Notes: generated from the letters alone by a model not told the origin. Counted from the stretch's first letter, positions 53,339 through 62,650 are shown. The stretch is DNA of 64,000 bases from Embleya hyalina (GCF_003967355.1 NZ_BIFH01000022.1:274492-338491); one strand, 5' to 3'. A program made the numbers and translations.

Positions 53339-54289
53339 TCATCCGAACTCCGGCTTCATGTAGCGCATTTGCCGACGAGAAGACCGCGCGATCGTCGTCA
53401 CGCCCGTCCCTGCAGGCATCCCGCGCGGGCAGGTGGGCCACGCGGCCGAGCGGGCCCGTGACCGCGTCGCAGGGTGGTTCGCGTCGGCTCGTCGACGAGC
53501 TCGAGGCCGCCGCAGGCCGCGAGGACCGTCCGGACGACGCCGTGGGGCTCTACGAGCAGCGACGACGAGCAGTTCGTGAGGGCGGGCGATCCCGACAGGG
53601 CCCCCGATGACCCGTCGCGGACCGCACGGAATGAGGGCTTGTCGGGCGCGGTCGTTCCTGCGGCGCGCCTCGGTTTCCTGCCGGGTTTTCCGGTCTTGTT
53701 TTCCTGACGACTTTTCGGGTCGATTGTTTTGCTTGTCGATGGCCGCCTGCTTCCGGGCGCTCTTGGGGGTGGTCGGGACCGGGCGCGTCGTGCCGTGTAC
53801 GCGGCGTCCGTTCGGCGGCTTGTCGAGCCCGGCGAGGGTCTCTTTCGCGGTTTCGGCAAGGTGGTCGTTCTTCGTGGACTCGTCCGGGAGGGAGTCCACG
53901 ACGGTCGCCCCGCCCTCGGCCCACCCGACACCCCACCCCGCTCCGCCGCCACCCCGACGGCCGGCGCCGCGACGCCGACGGCGAGCAGCGCCTTCCGCTG
54001 CGCCGGGTCGCGACCTGACCTTCGTCCCAGCGCCCGATCGCGACCCGGCGAACACCGTCCCGGGCCCGGGAACGACGATCTCCTGCACCGCCACCGCCAC
54101 CGCGCCGCCGCCGTCGACCCCTACGCCCTCACGGGCCCCCACGCCACCCGCCCCGACCCCGCGCTGCCACACCCGCCGCCGCGCCCCGAACGCCGCCGTC
54201 CCACGTCCCGGCCTCGCGACACTCGGCCCGGCCACACCCGCCGCCGCACCTCCGACTCCGCCATTTCGAACCGCCGCTGCGCCGGACAT
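53339..54289 (-). CDS. Doubtful ORF, low complexity with a protein-like centre
   Basis: Starts ATG 54289 next to a repeat also found beside the TniQ remnant. N-terminal third is Gly/Ala/Arg low complexity and unlikely to be protein. The centre (VVDSLPDESTKNDHLAETAK, LAGLDKPPNGRRVHGTTR, ARKQAAIDKQNNRPEKSSGK) looks genuine, polar and coiled; the end is Arg-rich. Probably a piece of a mobile-element gene. Confidence 0.3.
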   Translation of the reverse strand: MSGAAAVRNGGVGGAAAGVAGPSVARPGRGTAAFGARRRVWQRGVGAGGVGAREGVGVDGGGAVAVAVQEIVVPGPGTVFAGSRSGAGTKVRSRPGAAEGAARRRRRGAGRRGGGGAGWGVGWAEGGATVVDSLPDESTKNDHLAETAKETLAGLDKPPNGRRVHGTTRPVPTTPKSARKQAAIDKQNNRPEKSSGKQDRKTRQETEARRRNDRARQALIPCGPRRVIGGPVGIARPHELLVVAARRAPRRRPDGPRGLRRPRARRRADANHPATRSRARSAAWPTCPRGMPAGTGVTTIARSSRRQMRYMKPEFG

Positions 54290-54731
54290 GTGAGGTTCGG
54301 TGGGGGGCTGTGAATGGTCGGCGTGGTGACAGCGGTTGGGCGGCGGTGGGAGGCACCGTTGTGCCTGTTCGATGGTGTGTGGGTGTGTGTCACCGGCTGA
54401 CACGGGCCGACCGGGCCGCTGTTGTGGGTCGGGGAAAGGGGCAGACGGCACTGCTGTCGCGGGGCCGCCCGTTCGGAGGCGTCCCGACGAGTCACCCTCC
54501 ACCGCCGCGTCCGCGTTCCCCGGCGGTCGCCCACGACTCGATGCGACCGGGGCACCGTTCGTCGTGCACGCCTGTGCGGCGAGGCCTGCCCGGGGCGGCT
54601 CGCCTTCGGTCGCGATCCGTAGTCCCGGGCCTCGGTCGACCGCATCCGCGGCGTCGATGCCGGGTACCCATAATCATGCCCACCCACCTGGGTTTCTTCC
54701 CTTCCCGGTACCTCGAACGTATGCTGAGGCC
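54290..54731. other. GT-rich non-coding stretch upstream of a toxin-antitoxin operon
   Basis: Contains GTGTGTCACCGG at 54384-54395, related to the repeat at 56986 and 58614. The operon promoter should be near 54690-54725. Confidence 0.4.
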
Positions 54732-54977
54732 ATGCCCGCATTGAACATCGATTTCAGCGACGAGGAACTCGCCGAACTCCGCGAGACGGCCAAGGCCCGC
54801 GGCGTCACCCTCAAGAGCCTGGTCCGCGAGGCCGTCACCGAGGACCTGGCGCAGCGCCGCGCCCTGGCCGCGATGACCGCGGTCCTGCGCGCTTTCACCG
54901 CCGAACACACGACCGCGTTCGACGACGCGTTCCCCGACGACGCCCCCACCGGGGCCCGTCGACGCGGGGCGGCCTGA
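54732..54977 (+). CDS. Antitoxin of a Doc/Fic-like pair
   Basis: 81 aa, ATG 54732. Ribbon-helix-helix-like start (PALNIDFSDEELAELRETAKARGVTLKSLVREAV) then a helical tail ending in FDDAFPDDAP. Matches small actinobacterial antitoxins placed directly before Doc-like toxins; 4 bp separate it from the toxin. Confidence 0.75.
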   Translation: MPALNIDFSDEELAELRETAKARGVTLKSLVREAVTEDLAQRRALAAMTAVLRAFTAEHTTAFDDAFPDDAPTGARRRGAA

Positions 54978-54981
54978 CCCG

Positions 54982-55353
54982 GTGATCCTCCACATCGACC
55001 TGCGCTGGCTCCTCGAGCGCCAGACCGACGTCCTGCCCGAGGGACCCGACGTCCACGACTACTCCGGTCTGGTCGCGGCCGTCGCCCGCCACCGCGTCAA
55101 CACCCCCCGCCTGGGCGAGGACGCCGACCCCGCCTGGCGGGCCGCGTCCCTGCTGCACACCCTGATCCGGCTGCGGCCGCTGCCCGCGCGAAACGCCCTG
55201 TTCGCGTGTGGTGTCGCCGTCGCCTACATGGCCGCCTCCGACCAGGGCGTGGATCCGCCGTACGGCGCGCTCGTCGACCTCGCCCGCGCCGTCGACACCG
55301 GCAAGGCCGACGTGTACACCGTCGCCGAGCACCTGCGGTCCTGGCGGATCTGA
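54982..55353 (+). CDS. Doc/Fic-like toxin
   Basis: 123 aa, GTG 54982. ILHIDLRWLLERQTDVLPEG, VHDYSGLVAAVARHRVNTPRL, AASLLHTLIRLRPLPARNALFACGVAVAYM and GALVDLARAVDTGKADVY follow the helical layout of Doc. The active HPFxxGNGR-type loop is replaced by RPLPARNALF, lacking the catalytic His and Gly pair. This variant is annotated in streptomycetes as the toxin component of Fic-family pairs; activity may differ from classic EF-Tu phosphorylation by Doc. Confidence 0.75.
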   Translation: MILHIDLRWLLERQTDVLPEGPDVHDYSGLVAAVARHRVNTPRLGEDADPAWRAASLLHTLIRLRPLPARNALFACGVAVAYMAASDQGVDPPYGALVDLARAVDTGKADVYTVAEHLRSWRI

Positions 55354-55851
55354 CCCGACCGAGACCAGGGCGGACGTCGACCTCGGGGCCGACCGGTCCC
55401 GGCCTGCGGAGGCCGCGCAGGCCCGGACCCCCGTCGTCCCTCCCGACAGCCCCGGCGTACCGGCGTGGGAGAGCTCGAACCGGCTCCCGACCGGCACGAC
55501 CCCCGGGGGCGAGGGGTGATCCGTCACACCCGTCACCGCTGCCACCGTCGCCGGCCCAAACGCCCCGACACCCGTCTCCGGAGAGCAGAGGTCGCGGAGG
55601 AAATCGCCGACATCGAAAAGGACACATCACCGGGAAGTTGCCGTGCGCGCAGCCGTACGTGGTGGGCACGATGGCCGGGTGAGCCGACCAGGAACACCTT
55701 GGCCTTCGGGGCCCTCGTCGACCACGTCGATCTGTGGCGGCTCGGTGACCCAGCCGCCGTGGTCTTTGCCGTCGGCGGGCCGCCCGAAGAGCCTGCTCTC
55801 CGCCTGGGGTTGCGCCGTGACGACCTATGGACAAGGAAGAGAAGCCCGGGA
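55354..55851. other. Stretch with a short protein-like remnant
   Basis: From about 55690 to 55845 (plus) reads RNTLAFGALVDHVDLWRLGD and AVVFAVGGPPEEPALRLGLRRDD, in frame with the next gene, but the upstream part is low complexity. Could be an N-terminal extension or a lost gene. Confidence 0.35.
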
Positions 55852-56382
55852 ATGGACGACGACTCGGTTGCAGCGGAGAGGGCGGATTGGGATTTTGTAC
55901 CGTGTGTACGGGTAGGGCCTTTGCGATTCGGGATGACACCCGAAGAGGTGAGGGCCGCATTGGTCGATGCCGTTCCTCGACCGAGTACCCACCCGTGGAG
56001 GCTGGAGTTCGAGAATCCCGGTCTGTCGACATACTTCGAAGAGGACTTGGGATTGTGTGCCGTTGCTCTGGACGCGAAGCGGGGACCGCAGGTTCGCATC
56101 GCGGATTTCCCCGTCGTGGGCCGGCCGCCGTCGATGGTTGCGGATCTGCTCGTGGACTATGCGGTGCGCAACGACATGGAGGGTCGTATTACCCACGAGG
56201 GGGATCCCGCGATCGAGGCACTGGGTTTGGTGCTGCGCGCTCAACGATCCGGGGACGTGCTTCGGACCCGACCGATATTCGTGAGGCGGGAATGGGCACC
56301 CAATGCGGGAGACGTAGTCTCCGGGAAACTTCCGAAATGGGAATGGTACAGGCGTTCGTACGCAGCTGACGTGGGTCTGTGA
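55852..56382 (+). CDS. Uncharacterised protein, 176 aa
   Basis: ATG 55852 chosen; upstream in-frame extension is possible. Soluble: CVRVGPLRFGMTPEEVRAAL, LEFENPGLSTYFEEDLGLCAVAL, GRITHEGDPAIEALGLVLRAQ, GKLPKWEWYRRSYAADVG. The VGPLRFGMTPEEV start is common in small actinobacterial proteins of unknown or immunity function. Somewhat lower GC than neighbours. Confidence 0.65.
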   Translation: MDDDSVAAERADWDFVPCVRVGPLRFGMTPEEVRAALVDAVPRPSTHPWRLEFENPGLSTYFEEDLGLCAVALDAKRGPQVRIADFPVVGRPPSMVADLLVDYAVRNDMEGRITHEGDPAIEALGLVLRAQRSGDVLRTRPIFVRREWAPNAGDVVSGKLPKWEWYRRSYAADVGL

Positions 56383-56479
56383 ATCGAACTGCTCTGTTCC
56401 CGTACTCGGTTGTGGTTCCGGGGGCGGTCGTTGGTGTGTAGACGGTGGTGCGAGCTGGGGTGCTGTGGATGAAAGCGCT

Positions 56480-56962
56480 TCAGGGCTGTCCGAGCGGGGC
56501 CTGGTCGATCGGGTCCGGGTCGGGAACTCCCTGGGCGCCGACTCCCACCTTCGGCACACCACCGCCCGCGCGACACCGAACACCGCCTCGGGATCGACCC
56601 CGCCCCGCGCCGCCCGCCGCGCCACACCTGCCCACCGCCGCTGCGCCCGGACCACCTCCGGTACTTCGTGCAACTCGAGATATTCCGGCACACCGTCGGC
56701 GTCCGCGTCCGGACTCCACCGCGCGTGCCGCGCGCACGCCCGCTCCCACCGCGCCGCGTACCGAACCACCCGCACTGGCCTGCCGGTGCGCCGTGCCGTA
56801 CACAGGCGGCATCCGAACGCCACCGGCCCCACCACGGCGCCGCCCACCCGCCACATCCCCCGCGGCTTCCCCGCCGTGTCCCTCCCGGCGATCTTGTCCT
56901 CCTGCCTGCCCCAGGAGGGCAACGCCCGTGCGAGTACTTCCTCCTCGACGTCGCACTGTGAG
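56480..56962 (-). pseudogene. TniQ-type transposition protein remnant
   Basis: Minus strand reads PSWGRQEDKIAGRDTAGKPRG, VGGAVVGPVAFGCRLCTARR, VRVVRYAARWERACARHARW, EYLELHEVPEVVRAQRRWAGV and GVDPEAVFGVARAVVCRRWE. This is the zinc-binding TniQ pattern (CRLC / CARH). C-terminal part missing and the start unclear (coherent reading begins CDVEEEVLARAL near 56960). Confidence 0.6.
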
Positions 56963-56985
56963 GTTCGGTGGGAGTGTCAGTGGGT

Positions 56986-57006
56986 TGTTCGGTTTCGTGT
57001 GTCACC
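56986..57006. repeat. 21-bp repeat, copy 1 (transposon-end candidate)
   Basis: GTTCGGTTTCGTGTGTCACCG, matching 58614-58634 in 18 of 21 positions. Sits just outside the TniQ remnant. Confidence 0.55.
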
Positions 57007-57154
57007 GTGTGTGGGGGTGTTTTCCGCTGGTCGGTGGGGTTGTTTGTGGCCGATCATGGTGACGTTTTCCCGAATGTGCGGTGACAGGAAGCCGTATCGG
57101 CCGATGTCACCTTCGCCGTATCTCCTTTGTCTCCGTCGTCTTTCGTCGTGGGCA

Positions 57155-57367
57155 TCAGTGCCAGCGCCCCAGGAGCCAGGCAGCGATGGCGCGACCCACG
57201 CCGGCCGCGAATCCACCGAGCACGGCACAGGCCAACCTGAGCCGCGTACGTTCCCTGGGACGGGAAACGAGAGACACGAGACCATCTCCTTTGTCGATCG
57301 GTTGCCCGGCACGGGCTTCGACGAGGGCCGGCGAGGCATCCACCGCCGGACGACTCCAGTCAGCCAC
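57155..57367 (-). CDS. Small protein with one membrane segment, 70 aa
   Basis: GTG 57367. N-terminal half polar (ADWSRPAVDASPALVEARAG), C-terminal half hydrophobic (LRLACAVLGGFAAGVGRAIAAWLL) ending GRWH. Divergent from the 57424 gene with 56 bp between. Plausible small membrane protein; no family recognised. Confidence 0.4.
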   Translation of the reverse strand: MADWSRPAVDASPALVEARAGQPIDKGDGLVSLVSRPRERTRLRLACAVLGGFAAGVGRAIAAWLLGRWH

Positions 57368-57423
57368 ACGGCACTTCGCGGGAACGGGCGAGAGATCATG
57401 GGGTTCTAACTAGCCTGTCCGGC

Positions 57424-58581
57424 ATGCCACGTACCGCGCCGAGCAGAGCCGACGAGGAACTGCTCAAACGATTGCGAGATCGAGGACACTCGGTGACGGC
57501 GCCCCAGTTGGAGCGTTGGAGAGCCGCTGGCATCCTGCCCGCGAACGAACGCGAGGCGCTCGGCCGCGGAAACGGATCGACATCGCGCACCCCCCGGGAG
57601 ACCCTTCAGATCGCCGAGGCGCTCGCGATGGCGGTACGACAGGGCAGGCCACTTCACGAGGCCGTTCTCCGTGTTTTCACCGTGCATCCGGGAGCCGGAG
57701 ACGATTTCCGAGCCACCGACAGGCTCCCTCTACCCGAGGCCGCGATACGGGCCGCCCTGCAGTGGTACGTACGTCGTCACGACGACCCACTGATGCGGCG
57801 CCTACGGCAAGCGGCCCACGGGGCCCGCACCAGTCAGGAAGCCGCAGACGCCGTCCTGGAGGCGGCGCGTCGGTACTTCGACCGTGCCCTGCGCCGGCAA
57901 CGCCGCCTCCGACGGCGAGACCTGGATCTCTTCGACCCCATCCGACTCCACGACGCGAACGATGTGCAGGCCTGGACGCTTTGGATCGCGGCGACGGCGC
58001 TGGGAACCGAGGAGATCGGCTTGGACGCGCTTTACGACGCCCATCTGCGAAATCCCGTACGGACGTTGAACGGACCTCGTCTCGACCGAAGCCTCATCGA
58101 CGACCTGGAAAAATGCCGAGATGAGGATCGTCGGCGAGAACTCCGGGGCGAGTCACCGACCTACGCGCCACTCCTGACCTGGTATCCGGGTACCGAAACC
58201 CTCCTGCGTGTCCTACCGCGCATCGACTTCACCACGCTCTGTCGCGCACGCGATGTCTTCAGCTACTTGGGAGAAGCCGCCCCGATCTACCAGGCAGCCC
58301 GTCGTGTGATCCCCGACGACCCGGACGTACGGCACTTGGACCGGGCGTGCGCGCAGGAACCTCTCGTCGCTCTCGTCCTGCACGCCACGGCCGCGATGGG
58401 TCGCAGACCTGCCACCGACGCATGGAAGTCTTTGACGCGCCTGGTCATCGGCACCTTCAGTACCCCTTCCGGATGGCATGACCTCGAACAGGCATGCCTC
58501 GCCATGCACCCGGCACTGGACGACCCCTGGGGCATGTACGCGCGCGTCTCCGCAGCTTGGTCGGCATCCCACCACCGCTGA
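57424..58581 (+). CDS. Uncharacterised protein with MerR-like N-terminus, 385 aa
   Basis: ATG 57424. Residues ~8-75 resemble a winged helix of MerR type (LLKRLRDRGHSVTAPQLERW, RAAGILPANEREALG, RTPRETLQIAEALAMAVRQG), which would bind DNA. The remaining ~300 residues are helical with no recognised domain (RRYFDRALRRQRRLRRRDLDLFDP). Coding bias good. Perhaps a regulator with an unknown sensor part. Confidence 0.7.
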   Translation: MPRTAPSRADEELLKRLRDRGHSVTAPQLERWRAAGILPANEREALGRGNGSTSRTPRETLQIAEALAMAVRQGRPLHEAVLRVFTVHPGAGDDFRATDRLPLPEAAIRAALQWYVRRHDDPLMRRLRQAAHGARTSQEAADAVLEAARRYFDRALRRQRRLRRRDLDLFDPIRLHDANDVQAWTLWIAATALGTEEIGLDALYDAHLRNPVRTLNGPRLDRSLIDDLEKCRDEDRRRELRGESPTYAPLLTWYPGTETLLRVLPRIDFTTLCRARDVFSYLGEAAPIYQAARRVIPDDPDVRHLDRACAQEPLVALVLHATAAMGRRPATDAWKSLTRLVIGTFSTPSGWHDLEQACLAMHPALDDPWGMYARVSAAWSASHHR

Positions 58582-59020
58582 TCCACTGTTCGGTCAACAT
58601 GCGCGGGGGGGAGGTTCGGCTTCGTGCGTCACCGGTACGCAGGTGTATCAGCACTGTTCATGGGTGGCTGGGCAGGTCGATCGTGGTGATGCGAAGCCAT
58701 CGGTCGATGTCGCCTTGGCCGTTTTCTCTGCCTGTCGATCGTCGGGGCGTGATGTCCCCGCCTGGTTCGGGGAGTTCCGCCGCACCGTGGATCACCTAGC
58801 ACGTGTGTCGTTCGGAGTGACGGGAACGGCAGGCCGTCACCCGTTCGGGTGATCGGTCGGGCCGGGAGTTCGCTCCCGGCTCGTAGTCTCGCCTCCGGCC
58901 CGCCTGCCCTCGGGAACGGGCCCTCGGCCGAACTGCCCTGCACACCAACATCGTTCGACGTCGGAGACCGCGCGTGATCACCCTGCCGTCACCCGCCCGC
59001 CCACTCGAGGGGCGTCCCCG
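58582..59020. other. Non-coding region upstream of the TniA-like transposase
   Basis: Holds the second copy of the 21-bp repeat. As the region between an unrelated gene and tniA, it is the expected place of the transposon left end. Confidence 0.45.
58614..58634. repeat. 21-bp repeat, copy 2 (transposon-end candidate)
   Basis: GTTCGGCTTCGTGCGTCACCG, 387 bp upstream of tniA; three differences from copy 1. Confidence 0.55.
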
Positions 59021-60601
59021 GTGACCACTCCGGGAGACACTCCGGTCCAGGGCGGCCTGGGCCGGCACCGGGACGAGTTGCGGCCCGCCGCGATCGGTCA
59101 ACTCCTGCGGCTGCGCCGAGCGGGAGAGTTGACCACCGCTCACGTGCGGCTGGTCGCCGACGCGGTGGAGGTGAGCACACGCACGGTATGGCGCTGGCTC
59201 GCGCAGGCCGAAGAGAGCGGCACACCGGAGAAGCCCATCCGAAAGCGTCTACGGATCACCGACGAGATCATCGATGTGCTGGCCGACTACCAGGGCAACG
59301 TCAAACGCGCCCACGAGCACCTGGCACGCACCGCCCTGGCCGCGGGTAAGGACCCACCGGGGCTGACCACCCTGCACGACGCCATCGCCCGCGACCTCGA
59401 TCCCGGCTTCATGGCGGGCCTACGCACCGGCATTCCCGCCGCCCGCGGCTTCGACCCCGCGTTCAAACGACCTGCGGTGGCCCGCAACCAGGTGTGGGAG
59501 GCAGACCACAAACAGGCCCCTCTCGTCGTGACCATGCCCGACAACACCACCTCCAGGGTGTGGGTGACGTGGTTCGAGGACCGCGGCACCGGCTACGTGA
59601 TGGGCTGGGCAGTCACCGCCGGCTCCGCGCACCGCGGATCCGTCCTGGCCGCCGTACGCGCATCGGTGCTGCGCCAGGCCCCCTACGGACCGGCCGGCGG
59701 ACTGCCGCACCTCGTGCGCATCGACGGCGGCGCCGACTTCATGTCCAAGACCGTCCAACGGGCCTTCGGCCTCCTCGGCGTACCGGTCCACCGTGTGCGC
59801 AGCGCCCGCCACAAGGGCGGCATCGAGCGGCTGAACCGCACCGGCACGACCCGCTTCTTCGCCGACCTGCCCCGCTACACCCAAGCACCCCGACTCGACC
59901 ACCGCCACCGCGCCGGCGACCAGGACCCACCGCTGACCTTCGAGGCGTTCGTCGACCTCCTGCGCGAGTGGGTACACCACCACAACACCGAACACGTGCT
60001 CGCACGCACCGGGCTGACACCACTGCAGGCATGGCTGTCCGACCCCACCGAGATCCGCCCCGAGCCCGGCCCGACCGAACTGCGCGCCCTCATGCTCGAA
60101 AGCGACCACCGGCCCCGCAAGATCACCAGCCACGGAGTGGAGTTCGCGGGCCGCTGCTACATGCCCGAGAACGGCGTCGGCCGCATCGGCGTCCAAGTAC
60201 GCGTCCGATGGATGCCCCACCACCATCACGAGATCGACCTCTACACCTTCCGCGGGAACCGCTACCTCGGCCGGGCCCTGCTCAGCGACGAGGCCACGGA
60301 GGAATTGCGCGCCAAGGTCCTGACCGGCCGCACCGAGCACAGCGCAACGCTGCGCCGGGCCCTGAAGCGCTCCGGCGAGCGCAAGCGGGAACGCTACCTG
60401 CCCTCCACCGAGTCCGAACCGCCCGTGCGGGCAATCCGCATGACGGAGCACCAGGCGCTGAACGAACTCGCCGGCGCCGGCGGGAGAAAGCCCGCCACGC
60501 CCCGTCGCCGCGCCCAGTCCTACTCGCCCCTGACCCCCGTCCCACCCGGCTGGACACGCTCCGGCCAAGCTTCCACCACACCCAAGGACGACTCCTCATG
60601 A
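59021..60601 (+). CDS. TniA/Mu-type DDE transposase
   Basis: 526 aa, GTG 59021 with GAGGGG upstream. N-terminal HTH (TTAHVRLVADAVEVSTRTVWRW). DDE integrase core: first Asp in VWEADHKQAP, second in VRIDGGADFM, Glu in HKGGIERLN. C-terminal Mu-type beta-barrel (KITSHGVEFAGRCYMPENGV, YTFRGNRYLG) and a basic tail that may contact the ATPase. Overlaps the following tniB start (ATGA). Intact, unlike its relatives in the window. Confidence 0.92.
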   Translation: MTTPGDTPVQGGLGRHRDELRPAAIGQLLRLRRAGELTTAHVRLVADAVEVSTRTVWRWLAQAEESGTPEKPIRKRLRITDEIIDVLADYQGNVKRAHEHLARTALAAGKDPPGLTTLHDAIARDLDPGFMAGLRTGIPAARGFDPAFKRPAVARNQVWEADHKQAPLVVTMPDNTTSRVWVTWFEDRGTGYVMGWAVTAGSAHRGSVLAAVRASVLRQAPYGPAGGLPHLVRIDGGADFMSKTVQRAFGLLGVPVHRVRSARHKGGIERLNRTGTTRFFADLPRYTQAPRLDHRHRAGDQDPPLTFEAFVDLLREWVHHHNTEHVLARTGLTPLQAWLSDPTEIRPEPGPTELRALMLESDHRPRKITSHGVEFAGRCYMPENGVGRIGVQVRVRWMPHHHHEIDLYTFRGNRYLGRALLSDEATEELRAKVLTGRTEHSATLRRALKRSGERKRERYLPSTESEPPVRAIRMTEHQALNELAGAGGRKPATPRRRAQSYSPLTPVPPGWTRSGQASTTPKDDSS

Positions 60602-61092
60602 CGACCGCTCCCAAGCGCCGGCACCTGCCCCAGCGCCGCCCGGTCACGCCGGCGAGCCACCCCGGCACGGCATCGCGCCGCCGCCCGGATCTGCGCCCCC
60701 AGTTCTTCCTCGGCCTCGAGGATTCCACGCTCGTTCCCACCGACACCCTGCTGCAGATCAAGGACACCGTCGTCGACACCGTCGAGTCGCGGGCCATGTC
60801 GGTGATCTACGGCGATCCCGGGCTCGGCAAGAGTTTCAGCACCCGCGCCACGATCCAGGAGATGAACCCGGATCTGATCCTCCCGCTGGACTTCGCCCGT
60901 TCCCGCCCCGGCCCCAAGGACCTGCGCGAGGAACTGTTCCACCAGATGAACCTCAGCTGCAAGATGCCCGGCACCCCCACCGCGTTCGACAAACTGCTGC
61001 GCGAGACCCTGCCCAGACGCCCGTACGTGATCGTCTGCGACGAGGCCCAGCAGTACCGGCGGGAGAAGTGTGGGTCGGGGGGTTGTTCGTAA
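60598..61092 (+). pseudogene. TniB-type AAA ATPase, truncated at the C-terminus
   Basis: ATG 60598. 164 residues: RRPDLRPQFFLGLEDSTLVP, Walker A GDPGLGKS, Walker B VIVCDEAQQ, then QQYRRE runs into unrelated sequence (KCGSGGCS) and a stop. Family members continue another 100-150 residues with the sensor and lid regions. The break near 61062 coincides with the beginning of the recombinase unit, so insertion is the likely cause. Confidence 0.85.
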
Positions 61093-61197
61093 GGCGGGAG
61101 TTGCTTTTCTTGCGGTGTCTCGTTGACGACTTAGGTGGCGCGCGTTTCGTTCAGGTGCCGCCTTAACCACGAGTCGTGGCGAGATGGCGGGTGGGGT

Positions 61198-62259
61198 ATG
61201 GGGGAGAGGCCGATTCTGCGGCTGGTCGAGGGCGGCGGGCCCGCGGCTCCGGCTGTCGATCCCGGGCGGGTCCCGGACGTGTGGGCCTTCCAGGCCGACT
61301 GCGCGCGGGCGTTCGCCGACACCTGGGTGGTGAGGGGCTTCGCCGCAACGACGATCACCTCCTACACCTCCCTGCTCCAGCGGGTACTGGATCACTTCGA
61401 CCGCCCCGTGTGGCGGATCGAACCCGCCCACGTGGACGCGATGCTCCACGATCTGCTGCTCGCGGGCCGGGCCGCGGGAACCAGGCGCGGCTACCTGGAC
61501 ATGCTGCGCGCGTTCCACACCTTCGTGCGCCTGCGCTACGCCGCCCGGATCCGCGCCCTGTACCGAGTCCCGGTCCACGACCCGCTGGACCGGTTCAACC
61601 GGCTGCGCCACGTCTGGGACGACACACCCCACCCGCTGCCGCCCTCGGGAGAGCGTCTCACCGCGTTCTTCGCGTTCGCCCGCACCCGCCTGGCCGCCGT
61701 GTCCGACTACCCGGCCGCGGCACGGGACTACGCGCTGCTGCGCACCCTGTACCACTCCGCGCCGCGGCTGAGTGAAGCACTCCACCTCGACCTATACGAC
61801 GTCCACCCCGAACTCGGCCCCACCGGCAAGCTCCACGTACGGTTCGGCAAAGCGGCCAACGCCTCGGGGCCGCGCCCGAGATGGGCACCCATGCTCGACG
61901 GCCTGGACCGGATCCTCGCCTGGTACCAAAGCGATATCCGCCCTCTGTTCCCCGACACCGCCGCACTGTTCTGCGACGCCCACGGAAGACCGCTGAAACC
62001 GGAGACCGCACGCGACCGCCTGACCCACCTCCTGAAGGCCGAGGGCCGACCCGAGAGCGACCGGTTCACCCCGCACGACCTGCGCCGCGCGTGCGCGACC
62101 CACCACTACGAGCAGGGCATGAACCTGCTCGTAGTCCAGCAGCTGCTCGGACATCGGCACATCGCCTCGACCATGGCCTACGTCCGCCCATCACTCACCT
62201 TCGTCGAGGACGCCTGGCGCCGTGCGACGCAGGTCGCCGTCACCGGCCTGACCGGCTGA
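61198..62259 (+). CDS. Tyrosine recombinase/integrase
   Basis: 353 aa, ATG 61198. N-terminal SAM-like core-binding domain (FADTWVVRGFAATTITSYTSLLQRVLDHF cut at mid-helix). Catalytic domain: Arg in SAPRLSEALHLDL, His-x-x-Arg in HDLRRACATHHYEQG, second His in LLGHRHIASTMAY with Tyr as nucleophile. All five residues appear present. First gene of a three-gene unit with a helix-turn-helix protein and a zinc-ribbon protein. Confidence 0.92.
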   Translation: MGERPILRLVEGGGPAAPAVDPGRVPDVWAFQADCARAFADTWVVRGFAATTITSYTSLLQRVLDHFDRPVWRIEPAHVDAMLHDLLLAGRAAGTRRGYLDMLRAFHTFVRLRYAARIRALYRVPVHDPLDRFNRLRHVWDDTPHPLPPSGERLTAFFAFARTRLAAVSDYPAAARDYALLRTLYHSAPRLSEALHLDLYDVHPELGPTGKLHVRFGKAANASGPRPRWAPMLDGLDRILAWYQSDIRPLFPDTAALFCDAHGRPLKPETARDRLTHLLKAEGRPESDRFTPHDLRRACATHHYEQGMNLLVVQQLLGHRHIASTMAYVRPSLTFVEDAWRRATQVAVTGLTG

Positions 62260-62275
62260 CCCACAGGCAGGCAGA

Positions 62276-62650
62276 ATGCTCATGACCACACCACCGCCTC
62301 TGCGCGCCGTCGAGTCCTCGGCTCCGTCGCCACAGGTGGAGTGGAGACTGCGGATGGCCGCGGCACAGCGCGGCATCTGGACCGGCACACAACTGCGCCG
62401 ACTCCTCGCCGAGCGGGCAGGCCTCGAACTGTCCGCGGCATCGGTGTCCGCCCTGTTCACCAAGCAGCCCTCCCAGGTGAAACTGTCCACCCTGGCCGCG
62501 CTGTGCGCCGCCCTCGACTGCACCCCGGGCGACCTGCTGGCCGTCGGCGATCCCGCCGCGCCCCCACCCCCCATCCCAAGCACCACCCCATCCCCACCAC
62601 CCCCGCGGCAAACGTTTGCGCCGCTCCACCGATCCCTGCCACCGTTGTGA
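62276..62650 (+). CDS. Small XRE/Cro-type HTH protein
   Basis: 124 aa, ATG 62276 (or 62282). HTH: WRLRMAAAQRGIWTGTQLRRLL, LELSAASVSALFTKQPSQVKLSTLAALCAALDC, TPGDLLAVGD, as in the HTH_26 group. Pro-rich tail. Begins 16 bp after the recombinase stop and overlaps the next gene by GTGA, so one operon; may be a recombination directionality or repressor protein. Confidence 0.8.
   Translation: MLMTTPPPLRAVESSAPSPQVEWRLRMAAAQRGIWTGTQLRRLLAERAGLELSAASVSALFTKQPSQVKLSTLAALCAALDCTPGDLLAVGDPAAPPPPIPSTTPSPPPPRQTFAPLHRSLPPL

Noticed and set aside
53339..54289. Confident annotation of a 316-aa gene
   Set aside because: Only the central ~100 residues look like protein; kept as a low-confidence entry rather than a firm gene.
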